This document shows, in pieces, positions 6,493 through 11,574 of a stretch of DNA of 11,574 bases; within the stretch, counting starts at the first letter, position 1; every line of letters starts with the position of its first letter. The translations under genes and the position numbers were made by a program. The notes below the pieces were generated by a model that made no database searches, had not been told where the DNA came from, and saw only the letters and a list, made by a program, of their open reading frames with translations. This stretch comes from Methanoculleus sp. GTDB lineage: Archaea > Halobacteriota > Methanomicrobia > Methanomicrobiales > Methanoculleaceae. The DNA is taken from assembly GCA_023230425.1 (NCBI GenBank), contig JALNXI010000038.1, positions 1 through 11,574 of the forward strand, written 5' to 3'.

Positions 6493-7272
6493 ATGAACCC
6501 CCCACCCATCCGGGAGATCACGATCCTTCCCGGCCGAAGCCGGAGCGGCGAGCCGGAGCGGTTCGCGGCGATCGCTATCCGCCCGGGCGACACGATATCC
6601 ATCGTCGGCCCCACCGGCTCCGGGAAGAGCGCCTTCATCAACGATATCGAGGTCTTCGCCCGGAACGACACCGCCACAGGGCGCACGGTCCTCGTCAATG
6701 GCGCCTACCCGCCCGAAGAGTTCGTCCGCGACCCGGCGCACAAGCCCGTCGCCCTGATCACCCAGAACACCAGGTGTCTCGCCGACCTCACGGTCGAGGA
6801 GTTTCTTACGATGCACGTCCGGTCCAGAAAGATCGGGGACGACCGCATCGTCGGCCGGACGATCGACCTCGCAAACGAGTTTACGGGCGAGAAGATCCAG
6901 CCCGGTGCCCGGATGACCGCGCTCTCCGGCGGCCAGACCAGGTCGCTCCTGGTGGCTGACGCGGTCCTTGTCGCGGCTGCCCCGGTCCTCCTCCTCGACG
7001 AGGTGGAGAACGCCGGGATCTTCAAGGAGCGGGTGATCGAGGTCCTCCGGGCCGGGGGGAAGGCGGTCATCTTCGTCACCCACGACCCCCTGGTTTCCCT
7101 CCTCTCAGCCCGGCGGATCGTCATGCGGGACGGGGCGGTCGAGCGGGTCATCGAGCCTGATGGCCGTGAGGATGCCGCCCTCAGGGAGGCCCGCCGTCTC
7201 GACGAGACCCTCCGGCAGATGCGGGAGGAGATCCGGGCCGGCAATCTGATCACAGGATCGGTCAGGGCATGA
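6493..7272 (+). CDS. Soluble ABC-type ATPase, first gene of the coenzyme M operon, 259 aa
   Basis: All ATP-binding cassette motifs are present in order: Walker A GPTGSGKS (39-46), Q-loop Q91 in ITQNTRCLADLTVEEF, signature LSGGQ (144-148), Walker B VLLLDE (165-170) and switch histidine H197 in VTHDPL. The D-loop reads ENAG instead of the common SALD. There is no membrane segment, no adjacent permease and no solute-binding gene, so a standard importer is unlikely. Soluble cassettes of this kind include SufC (Fe-S assembly) and component A2/AtwA (methyl-CoM reductase activation), which serve here only as precedents. A charged C-terminal tail (EDAALREARRLDETLRQMRE) may form a helix for partner contacts. 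The stop overlaps the next ATG (ATGA). ATPase assignment is certain; the role in CoM synthesis or maturation is inferred from context. Confidence 0.9.
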   Translation: MNPPPIREITILPGRSRSGEPERFAAIAIRPGDTISIVGPTGSGKSAFINDIEVFARNDTATGRTVLVNGAYPPEEFVRDPAHKPVALITQNTRCLADLTVEEFLTMHVRSRKIGDDRIVGRTIDLANEFTGEKIQPGARMTALSGGQTRSLLVADAVLVAAAPVLLLDEVENAGIFKERVIEVLRAGGKAVIFVTHDPLVSLLSARRIVMRDGAVERVIEPDGREDAALREARRLDETLRQMREEIRAGNLITGSVRA

Positions 7273-7976
7273 GGCTCGCCGTCATCGCCGGGCCGCCGTC
7301 CGCCGGGAAGACCGCTGTTGTGCGGCAGACCATCCGCTCCCTCCAGGACCGGCACCGGATCGCCTACCTCAAGATCGACGTCGTCCGGGCGTTCGAGGAC
7401 GAGGAAATCGCGGCCGAGTTCGGCATCCCGGCGCGGAAGGTCTACTCAGGCGACCTCTGCCCGGACCACGCCGGGGTGATGGTGATGCGCGACGCCATCG
7501 CCTGGGCCGGGGAGGAGGGTGCCGACCTCCTCCTCATCGAGAGCGCCGGGCTCTGCCTCCGCTGCTCCCCTTACACGACGCAGGGGCTTGGTGTCGCTGT
7601 CCTCTCCGCGATCTCGGGGACGAACACGCCCCTGAAGATGTCCTCGATGCTCGCCCTCGCCGATATAGCGGTCGTGACCAGGATCGACCTTGTCTCCCAG
7701 GCCGAGAAAGAGGTCTTCAGGGAACGGATCAGGGAGGTGAACCCGGACCTCGACATCGTGGAGACGAACGCCCTCCAGGGGACCGGGATGCGCTACCTCC
7801 TCCGTGCGATCGAGGGCTGCCCTGCGGTAACCGACCCGGACGCCATCGTCCTCCGGGGTGCGCCGCCGCTTGGGGTCTGCACAATCTGCATCGGGAAGAC
7901 GGAGATCGGGTGGCAACACCACTTCGGTGTCATCCGGAAACTCGAGGGAGCCGATTACCTCTACCGGGGGGATTGA
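7269..7976 (+). CDS. HypB/CobW-like SIMIBI P-loop GTPase with cysteine pairs, 235 aa
   Basis: The protein opens with a P-loop, GPPSAGKT (8-15), followed by YLKIDVVR (33-40), a Walker B-like DLLLIESAG (87-95) and a guanine-specificity position TRID (137-140) where most relatives have NKxD or TKxD. The order and the segment ISGTNTPLKMSSMLALADIAVV resemble HypB, the nickel-inserting GTPase. Two CxxC pairs, C97/C100 (CLRCSPY) and C204/C207 (CTIC), plus C64 and H217/H218 near the C-terminus, could bind a metal or Fe-S cluster. In HypB/CobW families such GTPases deliver metals or load cofactors. It overlaps both the ABC ATPase (ATGA) and sits 4 nt before the 4Fe-4S protein, so the three are expected to be made together. 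Family level is good; substrate unknown. Confidence 0.85.
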   Translation: MRLAVIAGPPSAGKTAVVRQTIRSLQDRHRIAYLKIDVVRAFEDEEIAAEFGIPARKVYSGDLCPDHAGVMVMRDAIAWAGEEGADLLLIESAGLCLRCSPYTTQGLGVAVLSAISGTNTPLKMSSMLALADIAVVTRIDLVSQAEKEVFRERIREVNPDLDIVETNALQGTGMRYLLRAIEGCPAVTDPDAIVLRGAPPLGVCTICIGKTEIGWQHHFGVIRKLEGADYLYRGD

Positions 7977-7978
7977 TC
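7966..7978 (+). promoter_or_regulatory. Ribosome binding site that fixes a GTG start at 7981
   Basis: GGGGGGATTGATC resembles the extended Shine-Dalgarno complement AGGAGGTGATC and ends 2 nt before GTG 7981. There is no ATG in this frame at the beginning of the 4Fe-4S protein, and the frame remains open upstream inside the GTPase gene, so this site decides the start. Confidence 0.5.
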
Positions 7979-7980
7979 TG

Positions 7981-8601
7981 GTGGCATGGAGACCGCCCGG
8001 GAAGGACTGCGGGGCCTGCGGCGCTCCGACCTGCGAGGCGTTCCTCACTCTGATCCGGCAGGGAAAGAAGGATCTCCCCGACTGCGTCTTCTACCGCACC
8101 GGGACCGCCCCCTCCCGGTTCGAGGGCGAGGCCCGATACACCGGCCGGGACGTCCTCGGTGTGGAGTACGACTTCATCATCGAGCCCCTGCCGGGCGAGG
8201 TCTCGGCCCGGAAGATCATCCTCCCCTTCCGCCCTGACCTCGTGGAGAAGTGGGGGATTGTGCCCGGGGACATCGTCGTCGGGAGGCCGGCAGGCGCGGG
8301 CTGCCCGGTCCAGCACGTCCTCTCGGTCCTCCATGCAAGCCCGGTGAGCGGTCTCCTCACCTGCCTGGTCGTCGGCCCGCAGGCCTCCCGGGGCGGAGGG
8401 TTTAAGGATATTGAGGCATACCACATCGTCGGTTTTGAGGGGGTTTGCCGGACGGTGCGGCGCGAACCGGTCTTTGGGATGCGCCAGCGGTTCCTGCCCG
8501 GCTACTGCATGATGAACCTCGCACATACGGGTGTCGTGAACATGGTGCTCGCACAATCCTGCGGGCTCCATGTGCGGGTGGAGGATGTCAGGTTATTATG
8601 A
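7981..8601 (+). CDS. 4Fe-4S cluster protein of unknown function, 206 aa, GTG start
   Basis: The N-terminus carries a four-cysteine motif, C10-x2-C13-x4-C18-x16-C35 (CGACGAPTCEAF ... PDC), which matches the FeS domain (PF04060 type) found in RnfB and the corrinoid/Fe-S subunits of CO dehydrogenase complexes. The remaining ~165 residues are not recognised. They hold a beta-rich stretch (GRDVLGVEYDFIIEPLPGE) and five more cysteines (C108, C128, C156, C176, C194), which is high for a soluble protein and suggests another metal or cluster site. The GTG start at 7981 follows a Shine-Dalgarno-like site. The stop overlaps the DUF39 start (ATGA). In this operon it could be an electron or cluster donor to the DUF39 enzyme; that role is inferred. 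Confidence 0.85.
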   Translation: MAWRPPGKDCGACGAPTCEAFLTLIRQGKKDLPDCVFYRTGTAPSRFEGEARYTGRDVLGVEYDFIIEPLPGEVSARKIILPFRPDLVEKWGIVPGDIVVGRPAGAGCPVQHVLSVLHASPVSGLLTCLVVGPQASRGGGFKDIEAYHIVGFEGVCRTVRREPVFGMRQRFLPGYCMMNLAHTGVVNMVLAQSCGLHVRVEDVRLL

Positions 8602-9839
8602 AGACGATTACAGAGATCGATGAGAAGATCCGGAACGGTTCGGCGGTTGTCTACACCGCAGCGGAGTTCAAGCGCCTCGTCCGCGAGGGTGCGGAGGTCT
8701 CGGCCGCGGACGTGGACGTGGTCACCACCGGGACCTCGGGGGTGATGTCGGGGACCGCGGCGATCCTCTCGGTGCCGGTGGCGGAGCCGGGGACGTTCGA
8801 GCGGGCTGAACGGGCCTGGGCGAACGGGGTCCCCTGCATGCCCGGCCCCTGTCCGAACGAGCGCCTCGGGCTCCTCGACCTGATCGTCTCCGGGACCGCC
8901 CACGCCGGGGCCGGCTACGGGGGCGGGCACCTCTTCCGCGACATCGTCGAGGGGCGTGAGATCGAGGTGGTGGTGGAGGCCGCCGACCGCTCGGTCGAGG
9001 CACGGGTGACCCTCGACGACTTCTCCTACGCCCGGCTCTTCACCACCCGGAGCGCCTACCGGAACTACACTGCCTATGTCAACACCCAGCCGACCCGGGT
9101 GAAGACGATCTTCTCCATCGAGGGGCTGCAGGGGCCCTGTCGGGAGGTATCGGTCAGCGGGTGCGGCGAGATCAATCCCCTCCAGAACGACCCGCTCGGG
9201 CTCGCGGTCCGTGCCGGGACGCCGGTCCTCCTGAACGGTTCGATCGGCATGGTGACCGGCGAAGGGACCCGGAGCACCCCGGCCCGGCCCAACCTCACGG
9301 TCATCGCCGACATGGCCGGGATGCAGCCCCGCTACATGGGTGGATTTAGAACTTCTGCCGGCCCAGAGTGCATCACGAGCCTCGGCGTCGCGATCCCGGT
9401 CCTCGACGACCGTCAGGTCGCCGGGCTCCGCGTCCTCGACGAAGAGATCCCCCTCCCGGTGGCCGACATCAACACCCGGGCCGTCCTCGGGGAGGCGACC
9501 TACGCCGACGTCTGGCAGCGGCCCGACCGGGAGGTGACCTACTACCCCGAATGGTGCGAGGAGTGCTCGACCTGTGTTGTGGCCACGGTCTGTCCGACGG
9601 GCGCGTTCTTCCGCGAGACCGGTATCGACCCTGACCGCTGCCTTGCCTGCACCGCATGTCTTGCTGCCTGCCCGAACGACGCGTTTGCAGCCGGCGAGGG
9701 CTCGCTCCGGGTCAGGGGACGGCGGGTCCCGATCACCCTCCGCCAGTCAGGCCGGACGCTCGCCGAGGACCTCTGCCGGGACTTAAAAGAGATGGTCCTC
9801 GACCGCCGGTTCACCTTCACGGGAGGCGGTGTCCGATGA
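8598..9839 (+). CDS. DUF39 protein with 2[4Fe-4S] ferredoxin domain (methanogenesis marker 16 type), 413 aa
   Basis: Residues 1-300 match the DUF39/COG1900 family (VVTTGTSGVMSGTAAILSVP at 41-60; SGCGEINPLQNDPLG at 187-201; GEGTRSTPARPNL at 221-233). Residues 317-365 are a ferredoxin-like domain with two cysteine sets, C320/C323/C326/C332 and C348/C351/C354/C358. The first has a five-residue gap before CP instead of three. Fusion of both parts is characteristic of methanogenesis marker 16. The related DUF39 branch in Methanosarcina is needed to make homocysteine from aspartate semialdehyde and sulfide; I also recall biochemical work on a Methanocaldococcus member assigning it the step sulfoacetaldehyde to CoM. 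Its place between the Fe-S gene and cysteate synthase fits that. Conserved C80/C85, C181 and C189 are candidate catalytic cysteines. Start set by the ATGA overlap at 8598. Confidence 0.92.
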   Translation: MKTITEIDEKIRNGSAVVYTAAEFKRLVREGAEVSAADVDVVTTGTSGVMSGTAAILSVPVAEPGTFERAERAWANGVPCMPGPCPNERLGLLDLIVSGTAHAGAGYGGGHLFRDIVEGREIEVVVEAADRSVEARVTLDDFSYARLFTTRSAYRNYTAYVNTQPTRVKTIFSIEGLQGPCREVSVSGCGEINPLQNDPLGLAVRAGTPVLLNGSIGMVTGEGTRSTPARPNLTVIADMAGMQPRYMGGFRTSAGPECITSLGVAIPVLDDRQVAGLRVLDEEIPLPVADINTRAVLGEATYADVWQRPDREVTYYPEWCEECSTCVVATVCPTGAFFRETGIDPDRCLACTACLAACPNDAFAAGEGSLRVRGRRVPITLRQSGRTLAEDLCRDLKEMVLDRRFTFTGGGVR

Positions 9840-11125
9840 GGGAGAAGTACCTCCTCCGGTGCCCGGGATGCGGCCGGTCCTTTCCCGACCGCTACACCCT
9901 CGACTGTCCGTCGGGGTGCGACACCCTCCTCCGGACCATCTACGCCGAGCGCCGGCTCACCCCCCGGAACCTCCCCGGGGTCTTCCGCTACAAGGATTGG
10001 CTCCCGGTCGAGGGCCACCTCCGGGTCAATGCCGGCCCGGTCTCCTACGAAAGCGAGGGTCTCGCCCGGGAACTCGGACTTCTCCACCTCACCGTCACCT
10101 TCTCGGGCTACTGGCCCGAGCGGGGTGCGGGGATGGAGACCTGCTCCTTCAAGGAACTCGAAGCGCAGCCGACGGTCCTGCGCCTCCGGGAGAAGGGAGC
10201 CGGCGTCATCCAGGTCTCCTCGGCGGGGAACACCGGCCGGGCGTTCTGCCAGGTCTCGGGCCTGACCGGGGCCCCGGTCGTGGTGGTGGTCCCGACGGCC
10301 GTTGCCGACCGGCTCTGGACGACCGTCCCGGCAGAGAACGTCTGCCTCATCACGGTGGACGGGGACTACTCAGACTCCATAGCCTTCGGGCGGGAGGTCT
10401 GCTCCCTCCCGGGAATTGTCCCGGAGGGCGGGGCGAAGAACGTCGCCCGGCGGGACGGGATGGGGACGGTGATGCTCGACGGGGCTCTCGCCGCCGGCCG
10501 GCTCCCCGACTACTACTTCCAGGCGGTCGGGAGCGGCACCGGGGGGATCGCCGCGTGGGAGGCCGCGGAGCGAATGGTCGCCGACGGCCGTTTTGGTTCT
10601 CGCCTCCCGGAACTCCACCTCTCCCAGAACCTCCCCTTCGTCCCGATGGTCAGGGCGTGGGAGGCGGGGAGAAGGACGATCGTGGCCGAGGATATGCCCG
10701 ATGCGGAGGCCTCGATAGCCCGGGTCTACGCCGACGTCCTCACGAACCGCCACCCCCCCTGGGAGGTCCGGGGCGGGGTCAGGGACGCCCTCGCTGCCTC
10801 CGGCGGGAGGATGTACGCGGTCGGAAACGAGGATGCCCGGAGCGCCGGGAGGCTTTTTGTGGAGACCGAGGAGATCGACCTCGACCCGGCCGCCGCGGTC
10901 GCGGTCGCGTCGCTCGCCCGGGCGGTGGAGAAGGGGTTCATCGACCCGGGGAAGCGGATACTCCTGAACGTGACCGGCGGCGGCTACGAGCGTGCGGCAG
11001 AAGACCTCGACCGCTACCCGGTCGAGCCCTTCCTCCGCGTCGCGGCCGGGGCGGTCCTCGACGGAGACCTCCGGGACGATATCGGTGCCTGGCTTGCGGA
11101 GCAGGAGGTGGCGGCCTATGCGTGA
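9836..11125 (+). CDS. Cysteate synthase (PLP-dependent, threonine-synthase-like), 429 aa
   Basis: Makes L-cysteate from O-phospho-L-serine and sulfite, the first step of CoM synthesis in Methanosarcinales and Methanomicrobiales. The protein is a fold-type II PLP enzyme: the Schiff-base lysine is K106 in ETCSFKELEA, the asparagine loop is SSAGNTGRAF (128-137), and the phosphate-binding loop is GSGTGG (232-237). The N-terminus has a zinc-ribbon-like cysteine set, C9/C12/C24/C28, as in archaeal threonine synthases. The residues after the lysine (ELEA instead of DR) separate it from true threonine synthase, and the downstream ComD gene confirms the pathway. The start at 9836 is supported by the ATGA overlap and GGAGG at 9822-9826. 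It overlaps comD by 8 nt. Length is normal for the family. Confidence 0.93.
   Translation: MREKYLLRCPGCGRSFPDRYTLDCPSGCDTLLRTIYAERRLTPRNLPGVFRYKDWLPVEGHLRVNAGPVSYESEGLARELGLLHLTVTFSGYWPERGAGMETCSFKELEAQPTVLRLREKGAGVIQVSSAGNTGRAFCQVSGLTGAPVVVVVPTAVADRLWTTVPAENVCLITVDGDYSDSIAFGREVCSLPGIVPEGGAKNVARRDGMGTVMLDGALAAGRLPDYYFQAVGSGTGGIAAWEAAERMVADGRFGSRLPELHLSQNLPFVPMVRAWEAGRRTIVAEDMPDAEASIARVYADVLTNRHPPWEVRGGVRDALAASGGRMYAVGNEDARSAGRLFVETEEIDLDPAAAVAVASLARAVEKGFIDPGKRILLNVTGGGYERAAEDLDRYPVEPFLRVAAGAVLDGDLRDDIGAWLAEQEVAAYA
11103..11110 (+). promoter_or_regulatory. Strong ribosome binding site for comD
   Basis: AGGAGGTG is a near-complete match to the anti-Shine-Dalgarno sequence and lies 7 nt before ATG 11118, inside the last codons of cysteate synthase. 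It sets the comD start and suggests higher or independent initiation compared with the ATGA-coupled genes upstream. Confidence 0.75.
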
Positions 11126-11574
11126 GGGCTGTGTCCTCGACCGCCTCGCGGCCCTCGGTGTCGATACCGTTGCGTCGCTCCCCTGCGACCGGACGCAGGA
11201 CCTCTGCGCCCTGATCCCGGAGCGGTTCCGTGCAGTGAACCTCACCCGGGAGGAGGACGGCGTCGGGATCTGCGCCGGGCTCGCGATGGCCGGGGGGCAG
11301 CCGGTGCTCCATATGCAGAGTTCGGGGCTCGGGAACTCCTTAAATGCCATCATGTCGCTCACCGTCACCTTCGGCCTCCCCCTCCCCATCCTCGCGAGCT
11401 GGCGGGGGGTCTACCGGGAGGCGATCCCGGCCCAGGTGCCGTTCAACCGGGCGGTCCCGGAGGTGCTCGCTACGCTTGGGATCCCTTACACGGTCATCCG
11501 CGGTCCCGGAGACGAGGGATTAATTGATACGGTCGTCCGCGACGCCTACGATGCCATGCGGCCGCATGTGGGGC
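11118..11574 (+). CDS. comD: Sulfopyruvate decarboxylase, alpha subunit or alpha part, 3' truncated
   Basis: With ComE it forms the ThDP-dependent enzyme that decarboxylates sulfopyruvate to sulfoacetaldehyde in CoM synthesis. The 152 visible residues include the family's LPCDRTQDL (21-29), the ThDP-activating glutamate region LTREEDGVGICAGLAMAGG (42-60) and SSGLGNSLNAIMSL (68-81), then SWRG and IPAQVPFN, all typical of the N-terminal (PYR) ThDP domain. The gene runs off the window, so it cannot be seen whether ComE is separate or fused behind it, as in Methanosarcina. The start overlaps the cysteate synthase stop by 8 nt. Confidence 0.94.
   Translation, partial: MREGCVLDRLAALGVDTVASLPCDRTQDLCALIPERFRAVNLTREEDGVGICAGLAMAGGQPVLHMQSSGLGNSLNAIMSLTVTFGLPLPILASWRGVYREAIPAQVPFNRAVPEVLATLGIPYTVIRGPGDEGLIDTVVRDAYDAMRPHVG

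Noticed and set aside
6493..7272. ABC ATPase as part of a metal or sulfonate importer supplying the pathway.
   Set aside because: No permease or binding-protein gene is adjacent, and the neighbours are all soluble. Rejected as the primary reading, but not excluded if partners lie elsewhere.
9829..11214. Plus-strand 461-codon frame overlapping cysteate synthase.
   Set aside because: The product is almost wholly G, R and P; it is the +2 shadow of cysteate synthase, whose PLP motifs are intact in the other frame.

Overview
The window is high-GC archaeal DNA that reads as a methanogen of the order Methanomicrobiales, most like Methanoculleus. The evidence is a coenzyme M (CoM) biosynthesis operon using the cysteate synthase route, a DUF39/ferredoxin protein of the 'methanogenesis marker 16' type, a PGF-CTERM surface anchor, Shine-Dalgarno sites of the GGAGG/GGTGATC type, and TATA-like promoters with little or no leader. 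The genus is an inference from protein character; no 16S or other marker is present.

Left edge (1-976): the C-terminal part of a bacterial-type LonA protease, cut by the window start, with both catalytic residues present.

Middle (977-5780): a run of seven short or medium genes on the plus strand that all encode membrane-anchored or exported proteins, none with a recognised enzymatic domain. They are a secreted protein (1160-1732), three tandem paralogues that each have one N-terminal membrane helix and the same two sequence motifs (1766-2170, 2198-2644, 2706-3137), an exported protein with a PepSY/YycI-like feel (3266-4192), a PGF-CTERM surface protein with an Ig-like domain (4189-5061) and a sequon-rich putative lipoprotein (5184-5780). 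This looks like a lineage-specific cell-surface module.

Right half (5905-11574): a divergent pair. On the minus strand is an XRE-type regulator (5905-6390). On the plus strand is a tightly packed operon with mostly ATGA overlaps: a soluble ABC-type ATPase, a HypB/CobW-like P-loop GTPase with extra cysteines, a 4Fe-4S protein, the DUF39-2[4Fe-4S] protein, cysteate synthase, and the start of sulfopyruvate decarboxylase alpha (comD), cut by the window end. The 102-bp divergent region carries the same 10-mer, AAATCTTATC, pointing outwards at almost the same distance (23 and 25 nt) from both start codons, plus a 10-bp palindrome at the expected start of the regulator transcript.

How the genes work together: cysteate synthase makes cysteate from phosphoserine and sulfite, an aminotransferase (not in the window) gives sulfopyruvate, ComDE gives sulfoacetaldehyde, and a DUF39-type protein is the best candidate for converting that aldehyde to the thiol, CoM. 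The first three genes of the operon have no assigned job. Their composition (ABC ATPase without a permease, GTPase with CxxC pairs, 4Fe-4S protein) suggests cofactor or sulfur delivery, or maturation of the DUF39 enzyme. This is the most interesting undescribed system in the window.
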